Shown here: positions 12,101-24,450 of the stretch, piece by piece
Position numbering within the stretch: the stretch's first letter is position 1
Layout of the letters: each line of letters begins with the position of its first letter
NCBI GenBank assembly: GCA_021229015.1
Contig: CM037777.1
Span: 60,288,642-60,352,641 of the forward strand
Length of the DNA: 64,000 bases
Origin: Solen grandis
Taxonomy: Eukaryota > Mollusca > Bivalvia > Adapedonta > Solenidae
Direction: 5' to 3'
Program-made: the position numbers and the translations under genes
Notes under the pieces: model-generated
Seen by the model: the letters and a program-made list of their open reading frames with translations, nothing else
What the model was told of the DNA's origin: nothing
Database searches by the model: none

Positions 12101-13408
12101 AAAACTCAAGATATATGTAGAAATTCTGCAGAACTGCAAACTGTGTAAGTTTCAACCTTCTATCTCATCCTGAAGCTCTTTAATCCTAAAATGAAATTTT
12201 TGGTCCTATGTTCGAATCTTTTTTCAGCCACAGAACTTCAGTCTTTTGGAAGTTTGGTTAGCTGACAGGATATGCACATCTGAGTTTCAAAATGTACCAT
12301 CTGTGAAAATTTGAAGAAAATCTGACAATAAATGACGGCTGTAGAGTGCGAACACCATTTTTCATTATTTTTTGCTGTGACGTCATGTGACGTCATAGGG
12401 TGCTGAAGATGCTTTTGTTCAAAAGCACATACCTTGCTTTCATAACTCTGAAATTTTCATTATTCTGAACAACTGGCATCATGTCGAAATCATTGCCCTA
12501 AAATGAGCAATGTCATATGACGTCACGACTCAAAATATTTGTAGAAATTCTGCAGAACTGCAAACTGTGTAAGTTTCAACTTTCTATCTCATCCTGAAGC
12601 TCTTTAATCCTAAAATGAAATTTTCGGTCCTATGTTCGAATCTTATTTCAGCCACAGAACTTCGGTCTTTCGGAATTTCGGTTAGCTGAAAGGATATGCA
12701 CACCTTTGATTCAAGATGTACCATCTGTGAAAATTTGAAGAAAATCCGACCATAAATGACGGCTGTAGAGCGCGAACACCATTTTTCACTATTTTTAGCT
12801 GTGACGTCATGTGACGTCATAGGGTGCTGAAGATGCTTTTGTTCAAAAGCGCATACTTTGCTTTCATAACTCTGAAATTTTCATTATTCTGAACAACTGG
12901 CATCATGTTGAAATCATTGCCCTAAAATGAAAATTAAGAAGTATGCTTATGACGTCACATGACGTCATATGACGTCACGACTCAAAGTATTTGTAGAAAT
13001 TCTGCAGAACTGCAAACTGTGTAAGTTTCAACTTTCTATCTCATCCTGAAGCTCTTTTATCCTAAAATGAAATTTTCGGTCCTATGTTCGAATTTTATTT
13101 CAGCCACAGAACTTCGGTCTTTCGGAATTTCGGTTAGCTGACAGGATATGCACACCTTTGATTCAATATGTACCATCTGTGAAAATTTGAAGAAAATCCG
13201 ACCATAAATGACGGCTGTAGAGCGCGAACACCATTTTTCACTATTTTTAGCTGTGACGTCATGTGACGTCATAGGGTGCTGAAAATCATTGAAATCAAAA
13301 TTTCCTCACGTGACTAATAAGCCCTAAAAATTTCATCGTCCTAGGACTATTGCAACATATAAAAATAAGCGTTTAGTTAGGAAGAAGAAAAGAATAATAA
13401 TAATAATA
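9190..13408 (+). mobile_element. Modular CRE-unit element E4, both unit subfamilies
   Basis: The hairpin start (9190-9230) is followed by about 200 bp without recognised homology, degenerate CRE units (9440-10430), and type-A units with the TATAATGACG anchor at 10853 and 11307 (454 bp apart). The array then switches at about 11500-11600 to type-B units. Type-B landmarks are ATTCTGCAGAACTGCAAACT at 11671, 12123, 12547 and 12999 (452, 424 and 452 bp apart) and GACGGCTGTAGAGCGCGAAC. Types A and B share the same order of landmarks and nearly the same length, so they are diverged paralogues. It ends in a GAAGAAGAAAAGAATAATAA tail. Confidence 0.7.
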
Positions 13409-16400
13409 ACTAGATGTCATTCGTGAAAACGAATGATAGGACTTTCTGCAAGCTGTGTTAATGCAAAAAGCAGGAGATAGAAGTTTCATGTAATGATTCA
13501 CCTCTGGTAGTATTTCATGTTCATGCTGAACAATTGACATTATATTCCGAAATTAGTGCAAATGATAAGAACTAAGTATTAGTCTGTGACGTAACATGAT
13601 GTTATATGACGTCAGGACATGACTGCAAACTTGATTTCTAGTTCAAAGGTCCTATGTTCGAATCTTACTTCAGCCACAATACTTCGGTTTTTCGGAATTA
13701 AGGTTAGCTGACAAAATATTCAGGCCTTAGTTTCAAGATGTACCATCTGTAAAAATTTGAAGAAAATCTGACCACAAATGGCGGCTTAGAGCGTGAATAC
13801 CATTTTTCACTATTTTTAGCTCTTACGTCAGGTGACGTCAAAGGGTGCTGAAAATGCTGTTGCTCAAAAGCGCATACTTTACTGCAATAACTCTGAAATT
13901 TTCATTATTCTGAACAATTGGCATCATGTCGAAATCATTGCCCCAAAGTAAAATTAAGTGGTATGCTTATGACGTCCTATGACGTCTGGATTCAAAATGT
14001 TTGTAGAAATGCTGCAGAACTGCAAACTGTGTAAGTTTCAACTTTCTATCTCATTCTGAAGCTCTTTAATTCTAAAATGAAATTTTCGGTCCTATGTTCG
14101 AATTTATTTTAAGCCACAGAACTTCGGTCTTTCGGAATTTCGGTTAGCTTAAAGGATATACATATCTTAGTTTCAAGATATACCATCTGTGAAAATTTGA
14201 AGAAAATTCGACCATAAATGGCGGCTGTAGAGCGTGAACACCATTTTTCACTATTTTTAGCCCTGACGTCACATGACGTCATACGGTGCTGAAGATGCTT
14301 TTGTTCAAAAGCGCATACATTACTGTCATAACTCTGAAATTTTCATTATTCTGAACAACTGGCATCATGTCGAAATCATTGCCTTTAAATGAAAATTAAG
14401 ATGTATGCTTATGACGTCACATAACGTCATATGACGTCACGACTCAAAATATGTTAAGAAATTCTGCAGAACTGCATACTGTGTAAGTTTCAACTTTCTA
14501 TCTCATCCTGAAGCTCTTTAATCCTAAAATGAAATTTTCGGTCCTATGTTCGAATCTTATTTCAGCCACAGAACTTCGGTCTTTCGGAATTTCGGTTAGC
14601 TGACAGGATATGTACACCTTAGTTTCAAGATGTACCATCTGTGAAAATTTGAAGAAAATCCGACCATTAATGTCGGCTGTAGAGCGCGAAAACCTTTTTT
14701 CACTATTTTTAGCTGTGACGTCATGTGACGTCATAGGGTGCTGTCAATCATTGAAATCAAAATTTCCTCACGTGACTAAAAACCCATAAAAAATTTCATC
14801 GTTCTAGGACTATTGCAACATATTAAAATAAGCGTTTAGTTAGGAAGAAGAAAAGAATAATAATAATAAAAAATGACGTCACGTGACGTCATATGATGTT
14901 TATTTTCACATAATTGTTAAGACACCCAGAGACCTACTAACTGACAAAATTTCAACTTTCTATCTCAAATAGGACAGTTTTTATAAGCATTTAAAAATTG
15001 ACGTCCTTGTTTCGAATCTTGGATCCGCCATAGATGCTTGGACTTTTTGAATTTTGAAAAACCGGACACCGGTATACACAATAAGAACGTAATATACACA
15101 TTCTGTGAAAATTTGATGAAAATCGGCCCATTAATAATGGCTCTGGACCGTGTACAAACTTTCGTAGTCAATTTCAAATGTGACGTCATATGACGTCATA
15201 GGCTTCTGAAAGTCTTTGAAATCGAAATTTCAGCATCTGAAGCATGCGGCCTTAATTTTTCATTGCCCTTCGGAAATTTCAAGATATAGAAATAATCTTG
15301 TTAGAATTAGAAATTCATTATCATATAATGGCGTCACGTGACGTCATATGACATTTATTTTCACAAAATGTTTAAGACTCCCAGAGACCTATATACTGAC
15401 CCAATATCATCTTTCTATCTCAAATAGGACCGATTTCATAAGAATTTGAAAATTTACGACCTTGGTTCGAATCTTGGAATCGCTATAGAACCTTGGACTT
15501 TTCGAATTTTGAAAAAAGGACACCGGGATGCACAACTAGAACTTAATATACACATTCTGCGAAAATTTGATGAAAATCGGTTCATAAACAATGGCTGTAG
15601 ACCGCGTACAAACTTTTGTTGCATATTTCCAGTGTGACGTCATATGACGTCATAGGCATATGAAAATCATAGAAATCTAAATTTCAGCGTTTGAAGCATG
15701 TGTCTTTAAATTTTCATTGCCTTTCGACAATTTCAACATATAGAAATATTCTTGTTAATATTAGAAATACATTATCATATAATGACGTCACGTGACGTCA
15801 TATGACATATATTTTCACAAAATGTTTAGAACTTCTAGAGACCTATATACTGACTAAATATCAACTTTCTATCTCAAATAGGACAGTTTTTATAAGCATT
15901 TAAAAATTGACGTCCTTGTTTCGAATCTTGGATCCGCCATAGATGCTTGGACTTTTTGAATTTTGAAAAACCGGACACCGGTATACACAATAAGAACGTA
16001 ATATACACATTCTGTGAAAATTTGATGAAAATCGGCCCATAAATAATGGCTCTGGACCGTGTACAAACTTTCGTAGTCATTTCAAATGTGACGTCATATG
16101 ACATTTATTTTCACAAAATGTTTAAGACTCTTAGAGACCTATATACTGATCAATTATCACTTTTCTATCTCAAATAGGACCGATTTTATAAGCATTTAAA
16201 AATTTACGACCTTGGTTCGAATCTTGGATTCGCTATAGAACCATGGACTTTTCGAATTTTGAAAAACGGATAAAGAGATGCACAACTAGAACTTAATATA
16301 CACATTCTGTGAAAATTTGATGAAAATCGGCCCATTAATAATGGCTCTGGACCGTGTACAAACTTTCGTAGTCAATTTCAAATGTGACGTCATATGACGT

Positions 16401-17438
16401 CATAGGCTTCTGAAAGTCTTTGAAATCGAAATTTCAGCATCTGAAGCATGCGGCCTTAATTTTTCATTGCCCTTCGGAAATTTCAAGATATAGAAATAAT
16501 CTTGTTAGAATTAGAAATTCATTATCATATAATGGCGTCACGTGACGTCATATGACATTTATTTTCACAAAATGTTTAAGACTCCCAGAGACCTATATAC
16601 TGACCCAATATCATCTTTCTATCTCAAATAGGACCGATTTCATAAGAATTTGAAAATTTACGACCTTGGTTCGAATCTTGGAATCGCTATAGAACCTTGG
16701 ACTTTTCGAATTTTGAAAAAAGGACACCGGGATGCACAACTAGAACTTAATATACACATTCTGCGAAAATTTGATGAAAATCGGTTCATAAACAATGGCT
16801 GTAGACCGCGTACAAACTTTTGTTGCATATTTCCAGTGTGACGTCATATGACGTCATAGGCATATGAAAATCATAGAAATCTAAATTTCAGCGTTTGAAG
16901 CATGTGTCTTTAAATTTTCATTGCCTTTCGACAATTTCAACATATAGAAATATTCTTGTTAATATTAGAAATACATTATCATATAATGACGTCACGTGAC
17001 GTCATATGACATATATTTTCACAAAATGTTTAGAACTTCTAGAGACCTATATACTGACTAAATATCAACTTTCTATCTTAAATAGGACAGATTTTATAAG
17101 CATTTAAAAATTTACGACCTTGGTTCGAATCTTGGATTCGCTATAGAACCATGGACTTTTCGAATTTTGAAAAACGGACACCGGGATGCACAACTAGAAC
17201 TTAATATACATAATCTGTGAAAATTTGATGAAAATCGGTTCACAAACAATGGCTGTAGACCGCGTACAATCTTTTGTAGCATATTTCAAATGTGACGTCA
17301 TATGACGTCATAGGCATATGAAAATCATAGAAATCAAAATTTCCTAACGTGACTAATAAGTCATAAAAATTTCATCGTGCTAGGAGTATTGCAACATAGA
17401 AAAAAAGTTTAGTTAGGAAGAAAAAAAGAATAATAATA
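13409..17438 (+). mobile_element. Modular CRE-unit element E5
   Basis: The hairpin start (13409-13449) is followed by a short leader (GGAGATAGAAGTTTCATGTA) shared with E7, type-B units (anchors at about 14009 and 14461, 452 bp apart), then type-A units (anchors 15324, 15778, 16528, 16982). It contains an internal duplication with a 1204-bp offset. The tail is GGAAGAAAAAAAGAATAATA. Confidence 0.7.
15105..17080 (+). repeat. Recent tandem duplication, 1204-bp offset
   Basis: 15105-15876 and 16309-17080 appear identical by eye over about 770 bp. The block 14965-15110 recurs at 15874-16020 (about 909-bp offset). Such identity within an otherwise divergent array indicates recent unequal exchange, conversion or an assembly duplication. 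Confidence 0.85.
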
Positions 17439-18218
17439 ACTAGATGCTTTATATAAAAAAATGAATAATAATAACTTTTAAACGAATGATAGGACTTTCT
17501 GCAACATCTGCTTTATATAGTATATATAGAAGATGACATAATAGATAATCTGTCCAAATTGCAACTTTCTATCTCCCTATTTCTATATAAAATAGCACAA
17601 ATAGAACACATTCTGTGAATTTTAATAAAAGTCCGCCCATATCTTGCACATGTAGTTTACATACAACATTTATACTATGTCATATGACATGAAAGAAAAA
17701 TGAAACAGTGTTCAAATGTAAGTTTCTAACTTTCATCACACATAGAATTTCATCACTCCAGCTCAGTTGTAACCTTGTTTAATTTTAGCCTCATTAGGAA
17801 GAAGTATTGAATATTTGTATAGTGCTATATCCTTTCGACACCTGTAACGTAGTTAATCGTATTTAGCGATTTTGGCGTGTTTGGGCTTCCGTAGTTTTGC
17901 CATAAATTCCTGGAATTTCGAACTATGGTGATATTTTGAAAGGTAAAATCCCAGCCTACAAACTGATGCAATATGAATATCGTTAGCATAACAATGCAGT
18001 TTTTAGATGGTCTAAAATGTGGGGCTGCGTGTGAATTTTTCAAGGCTTGCAAACTGCTCGCTAGCTACATAGTGTTGCAAATACGGATTTTTGTCTTGTG
18101 CCGTTGTACATGTATTAACTTCAATGCTTATTTTGGAAACAGTCAACATTCGACAAAAAACAACAACAACAACAACAACAAAAAAAAAAAATCAAGATAT
18201 AGCCCATCAATTGCAATT

Positions 18219-18256
<38 letters not shown>

Positions 18257-20963
18257 TCGTTGCGCAACTATTTTAGCTTGGTGACCCTGCGCGTGACCTT
18301 TTCCATATTTTTATGATGCATGATTATGAAATATCTTATTCTCCATGTAACTTTCTTATATGAAGTCCAATTTCAATAAACTTGGTACCGTTAGAAAGCT
18401 CTTAAAACATGCTACATTTTACATGCATAATGTATAAACTTATCTTCAGTCGTTTCTGAGATATTGACTGTTAAACCTCAAGAAAACAGCATATCAGCAA
18501 AATTAGCTTCATTTCATTTAGTTTTTTTGCTTATAACTTTGTATTGCGTAAACCAATTTTAATAAACTAAATATCTTTGGAAACGTCAATTATTCAGCTA
18601 TAATTCGTATTCATACATATATTTACAAAAATCGATATTTATTGAGATATGGCTACATATACGCAGTAGGGGTGAAATCAAAATTTCCTCACGTGCCTAA
18701 TAACCCATAAACATTTCATCGTCCTAGGACTATTGCAACATATTAAAATAAGCGTTTAGTTAGGAAGAAGAAAAGAATAATAATAATAAACAAATGACGT
18801 CACGTGACGTCATATGACGTTTATTTTCACATAATTGTTAAGACACCCAGAGACCTACTAACTGACAAAATTTCAACTTTCTATCTCAAATAGGACAGTT
18901 TTTATAAGCATTTAAATATTGACGTCATTGGTTCGAATCTTGGATCCGCCATATATGCTTGGACTTTTCGAATTTTGAAAAAACGGACACCGGTATACAC
19001 AATAAGAACGTAATATACACATTCTGTGAAAATTTGATGAAAATCGGTTCATAAACAATGGCTCTGGACCGCGTACAAACTTTTGTTGCATATTTCAAGT
19101 GTGACGTCATATGACGTCATAGGCTTCTGAAAATCTTTGAAATCGAAATTACAGCATCTGAAGCATGCGGCATTAATTTTTCATTGCCCTTCATAAATTT
19201 CAAGATATAGAAATAATCTTGTTAGAATTAGAAATTCATTATCATATAATGAAGTCACGTGACGTCATATGACATTTATTTTCACAAAATGTTTAAGACT
19301 CCCAGAGACCTATATACTGACCCAATATCATCTTTCTATCTCAAATAGGACCGATTTTATAAGAATTTGAAAATTTACGACCTTGGTTCGAATCTTGGAA
19401 TCGCTATAGAACCTTGGACTTTTCGAATTTTGAAAAACGGACACCGGGATGCACAACTAGAACTTAATATACACATTCTGTGAAAATTTGATGAAAATCG
19501 GCCCATTAATAATGGCTCTGGACCGTGTACAAAGTTTCGTAGTCATTTTCAAATGTAACGTCATATGACGTCATAGGCTTCTGAAAATCATTGAAATTGG
19601 AATTTCAGCATCTGAATCATTTGTCATTAAATTTTCATTGCCCTTCGACAATTTCAACATATAGAAATACTCTTGTTAATATTAGAAATACATTATCATA
19701 TAATGACGTCACGTGACGTCATATGACGTTTATTTTCACAAAATGTTTAAGACTCTTAGAGACCTATATACTGACCATATATCATTGTTCTATCTCAAAT
19801 AGGACCAAATTTATAAGCATTTAAATATTTACGACCTTGGTTCGAATCTTGAATTCGCTATAGAACCATCGACTTTTCGAATTTTGAAAAACGGACACAG
19901 AGATGCACAACTAGAACTTAATATACACATTCTGTGAAAATTTGATGAAAATCGGCCCATTAATAATGGCTCTGGACCGTGTACAAACTTTCGTAGTCAA
20001 TTTCAAATGTGACGTCATATGACGTCATAGGCTTCTGAAAATCATTGAAATCAAAGTTTAACCATCTGAAGCATGCGGCATTAAATTTTCAATGCCCTTC
20101 AAAAATTTCAACATATAGAAATTATCTTGTTAGAATTAGAAATTCATTATCATATAATGACGTCACGTGACGTCATATGACATTTATTTTCACAAAATGT
20201 TTAAAACTTCTAGAGACCTATATACTGACTAAACATCAACTTTCTATCTTAAATAGGACAGATTTTATAAGCATTTAAAAAATTACGACCTTGGTTCGAA
20301 TCTTGGATTCGCTATAGAACCATGGACTTTTCGAATTTTGAAAAACGGACACCGGGATGCACAGCAAGAACTTAATATACACAATCTGTGAAAATTTGAT
20401 GAAAATCGGTTCACAAACAATGGATGTAGACCGCGTACAAACTTTTGTAGCATATTTAATGATAGGCATATGAAAATCATAGAAATCAAAATTTCAGCCT
20501 TTAAGTATTAAATATTCATTGACCTTCGACAATTTCAACATATAGAAATATTCTTGTTAGTATTAGAAATACAGTATAATATAATGACGTCACTTGGCGT
20601 CATATGACATTTATTTTCACAAAATTTTTAAAACTTCTAGAGACCTATATGCTGACTAAATATCACTTTTCTATCTTAAAAAGGACAGATTTTATAAGCA
20701 TTTAAAAAATTTACGACTTTGGTTCGAATCTTGGATTCGCTATAGAACCATGGACTTTTCGAATTTTGAAAAACATACACCGGGATGCACAACTAGAACT
20801 TAATATACACAATCTGTGAAAATTTGATGAAAATCGGTTCACAAACAATGGCTGTAGACCGCGTACAAACTTTTGTAGCATATTTTAAATGTGACGTCAT
20901 ATGACGTCATAGGCATATGAAAATCATAGAAATCAAAATTTCCTTACGTGAATAATAAGAAGA
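17439..20963 (+). mobile_element. Modular CRE-unit element E6
   Basis: The start hairpin is broken: after ACTAGATG about 30 bp of AT-rich sequence replaces the left hairpin arm, then TTTAAACGAATGATAGG resumes. The leader, 170-bp units and first CRE unit duplicate E3. Type-A anchors follow at 19245, 19699, 20153 (454 bp each) and 20580 (427 bp; the previous unit has lost its second TGACGTCA cluster near 20455). The end is AATAATAAGAAGA before the next start. Confidence 0.7.
17483..19045 (+). repeat. Segmental duplicate, copy 2 (partner 6085-7630)
   Basis: Offset from copy 1 is about 11.4 kb. It includes a CAACAACAACAACAACA run (about 18162-18178), a poly-A run and a 32-base poly-T (18222-18253) where copy 1 has shorter simple sequence. 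This shows simple-sequence expansion after duplication. Confidence 0.85.
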
Positions 20964-21874
20964 ACTAGATGTCATTCGTGAAAACGAATGATAGGACTTT
21001 TTGCAAGCTGTGCCAAATGTAGGAGATAGAAGTTTCATGTAATGACTCACCTCTGGTAGTATTCATGTTTATGCTGAACAATTGACATTATATTCCGAAA
21101 TTAATGCAAATGATAAGAACTAAGTATTAGTCTGTGACGTAACATGATGTCATATGACGTCAGGACATGACTGCAAACTTGATTTCTAGTTTAAAGGTCC
21201 TATGTTCGAATCTTACTTCAGCCACAATACTTCGGTTTTTAGGAATTAAGGTTAGCTGACAAAATATTCACACCTTAGTTTCAAGATGTATCATCTGTAA
21301 AGATTTGAAGAAAATATGATCATAAATGGCGGCTGTAGAGCGCAAATACCATTTTTCACTATTTTTAGCTCTGACGTCAGGTGACATCATAGGGTGCTGA
21401 AAATGCTGTTGCTCAAAAGCGCATACTTTACTGTCATAACTCTGAAATTTTCATTATTCTGAACAACTGGCATCATGTCAAAATCATTGCCCTAATATGA
21501 AAATTAAGAAGTATGCTTATGACGTCACATGACGTTATATGACGTCACGACTCAAAATATTTGAAGAAATTATGAAGAACTGCAAACTGTGTAAGTTTCA
21601 ACTTTCTATCTCATTCTGAAGCTCTTTAATCCTAAAATGAAATTTTCGGTCCTGTGTTCGAATCTTGTTTCAGCCACAGAACTTCGGTCTTTCGGAATTT
21701 CGCTTAGCTGACAGGATATGCACACCATAGTTTCAAGATGTACAATCTGTGAAAATTTGAAGAAAATCCGACCATAAATGGCGGCTGTAGAGCGTGAACA
21801 CCATTTTTCACTATTTTTAGCTCAGACGTCACATGACATCATAGGGTGCTGAAGATGCATTTGTTCAAAACCGG
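20964..21874 (+). mobile_element. Modular CRE-unit element E7, cut by the assembly gap
   Basis: The hairpin start (20964-21004) and leader match E5, followed by type-B units. The sequence stops in mid-unit at the N run, so the array probably continues into the gap. Confidence 0.7.
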
Positions 21875-21974
21875 NNNNNNNNNNNNNNNNNNNNNNNNNN
21901 NNNNNNNNNNNNNNNNNNNNNNNNNNNNNNNNNNNNNNNNNNNNNNNNNNNNNNNNNNNNNNNNNNNNNNNNNN
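21875..21974. other. Assembly gap (100 N)
   Basis: Exactly 100 N, a conventional placeholder for unknown length. It follows a type-B CRE unit, and no CRE unit is seen on the far side. Confidence 0.99.
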
Positions 21975-23022
21975 GCACAATTACCGCAGCTGTTTACACT
22001 GCATTGTATCACTTCGCGCACAGTAACGTATAAATTCAATGTGTTTGTGTTCATCCGATTCGCTAAAACTGAAGTTAGGTAATGACCTCATCAGGTAAGT
22101 AATTTATGGATGGAGCCTCCCTTATCCTCGCCCTGGACCATTATGAAGCAAATCAAAGCGATCAAGGTACTGAGAGACTGTCCGTAGGGTTGTCATGAAA
22201 CAAAAATCGAGCTCAGCTGACTTGTGGTGTTTTTAGCGCCATGTGACCTTTGCTTCTTTCGAGTTCAACTCTGCTTAAACTCTGCTGAAATTAGAATTAA
22301 GTTGTTTTTTTTAATTATGTAAATCCTGCCGACAGTCTCCGAGCGTATATAAGCATAGAAATCTTTGATTTCCAAGCAATGGTAAATGGAATTAATAAAT
22401 TCCAAGAGCATTACAAAGATAATTTTATTTTATAAAGTTTCATGTTTCTGAACGGTTGAACGGTAAAAAGGGGAATAAATAGCTTTGCACAGATGTATGT
22501 ATCTTTGAATAAAAACACGATATAAAAAATCAGCAGGCAACTATTTATTTCACATTCCTTTGTTCTAAAAATTAATGATATTAGCATATTTATTGTATCT
22601 TAAATAAGTTTTAAATTTAATGTTAAGGAGTTGTGGGCAGATTTATAAAATAAATATGAATTTTTCCACGCATCTATTCAAATGGGTAAAATACAATTGT
22701 GCACACACATTTAGATAAATACATAAAGAGAAGAGGAAAGCGATATTTTCTCATCATACAGCAGAAACATAACTTTTGTGTTCAATTAATCTTATTATAT
22801 TCTATTATTAGTCCCTCTAAAATATCTGAAGTCATCGATATGCCATAAAAAGCTATTAACGTCAAAACTGAATCTTTTAGAAATTACGACTAAGGATGGT
22901 CATAGGTGATTACACAATCAGGTCAGATATTCAAATCATAATTACCGCTTTTTTCTTGGAAATTAAATCCAGACTGAGATATGCGGTTATATCATGGCCT
23001 CGGTACGCAGCTGTACACTTTT
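21975..23022. other. No supported gene
   Basis: AT-rich sequence. A TATAAAT (about 22028) followed about 60 bp later by a strong splice-donor-like CAG/GTAAGT (22093-22098) and a second TATATAAG (about 22348) are visible. Without a coding exon they remain weak hints. Confidence 0.4.
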
Positions 23023-23252
23023 TTAACCCTTTCCCTCATAGAGGACACCATGAAAAGACCTATGCGAACAACATAAAACCAGATCAGCCTGCGAGTAACT
23101 CGGTTTTATGCTGTTCGCTGCTCCTCAGTGATCTGGAAATGAGGATTTTGTAATTAATTATGATAAGGTTTAACTGTGGTTTTCTGCAGATCAGGCTTTA
23201 TGTGGTACCTATTGAGTGCGTCAAAATGAGTCTATATGAGGGAAAGGGTTAA
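23023..23252. mobile_element. TTAA-flanked hairpin MITE, copy 1
   Basis: The ends are TTAACCCTTTCCCTCATA and its inverse TATGAGGGAAAGGGTTAA. TTAA targets with CCC...GGG ends are the hallmark of piggyBac-type elements, so this is probably a non-autonomous piggyBac-like MITE (inference). Internally GCGAACAACATAAAACC pairs with GGTTTTATGCTGTTCGC. The tip of this hairpin is partly deleted relative to the copy at 45362. Confidence 0.85.
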
Positions 23253-24297
23253 ACATTGTAAGTGTCGTGTGTGTCGAACCACACTACCTCTTTAGCGTTC
23301 TTTCTGGATTATATTTCAGTGACAAAAAATCTCTCTGCGCATTTCCAATATATCTTTAACTAGATATATATTTTTAGTTCCTTAGAGTCATTTACGGATC
23401 ACAATTCTTGAGAAGAATATAAGTAATATATTGTACGAACCTTCTCTGTCCCGAGACAACTACAAGTATCCTATAAAGAATGCTCAGCCAAACAATGGAA
23501 TTCATATTCACTTGAAACACTGTATGACTAACAATGAGTAGTGAAAGAGAAATTACACCAATATATAGACATCACCACGATACAAATTGATACTAGACTA
23601 AATTTTATCAAAGCTTTGGAACTGAACGATAATGTTCTCTCTCTCTCGAATAAGGCAAAAGCATAAAATCGCTATATTCGAGATAGAAATCAGCAAAACT
23701 ATACTACTTTTGATGTTCCTGTATAATAAATTTCGAGGTTCATATATATAATGTTTTGCTGCATATCTCATGATGGCTATATTTTATATATTGTCAAAGG
23801 CAGTGTCTGTTTTATATCATTTGTATTAACTGTAATACTTTTGACGAATGCATTAGGTAATGCGGTAAAATATAGTGACACAAAAAAGTTATTATTTCTA
23901 ATGGGATGCAAATTCAATAAATTGAATGAAATGTGTTCAATATCTAGGCAGTACTGGGACTGAAAAACAAATCAAAAGACGGATACCAAATCCATATACA
24001 AACTTAATATTACATAGAGATGGTAACTATCAAGTTTTGTTTCAATAAAAGAACACATTTCATATAAATAAAAGGCAACTTTGTAAAATTGAAAGTGAGT
24101 TATTTTCTTACTGGTGTAAGCTTTATTCATAGGTATTGGAAACGTAAATTTCAGTGTTTCTGTACGGTTTGCTATGAATAAAACTGAATAACGTGCCGCC
24201 TTGAAATATAGCATGGACTGTGAGAATTTCAGATGCACTGACTGAGGTGTCTTAATCGGAAAATAAAACGATTTTTGACCATCAATATCACTAGCAT
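23253..24297. other. No supported gene
   Basis: AT-rich. Open frames at 23751-23963 (+) and 23972-24238 (-) show no recognisable motif and no convincing splice sites. Confidence 0.4.
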
Positions 24298-24450
24298 TAG
24301 TTGTCGTTGCTGCTTTGGAGAAATTGGTCGCTGCGATACAATTTCAGTCTACAAGCGACGTCGAACTAATTACAGATGGAGGAAGACCTGGGCACACAGA
24401 GATCCCTGAACGGAACATCTATCTACCTACTGGAGGTTTTCAGGTGTTTT
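24298..24450 (-). mobile_element. SINE family 2, degraded fragment
   Basis: The tail half of the second SINE family is recognisable: 'ctgcgatacaatttcagtc', 'agcgacgtcg', 'aattacagatggaggaaga'. The tRNA-like head is missing or unrecognisable. Confidence 0.7.

Noticed and set aside
12584..20489. Recurrent 60-80-codon open frames in the CRE arrays (for example starting MTSHDVTAKNSEK on the minus strand, or MKIYDLGSNLGIAIEP on the plus strand), repeated with few changes
   Set aside because: They recur because the DNA repeats, different frames are open in different units, and they run through the CRE palindromes and box-B-like motif. No domain, no start context, no consistent frame preservation.
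210..21004. Helitron interpretation of the modular elements (ACTAG resembling a CTRR end)
   Set aside because: CTAG occurs at the junctions, but the hairpin lies on the wrong side for a standard Helitron 3' end and no Rep/helicase piece is present, so I leave the class open.
1..21874. CRISPR-like array
   Set aside because: Regular repeats exist but units are about 450 bp with no short direct repeat/unique spacer structure, and the sequence is clearly animal.
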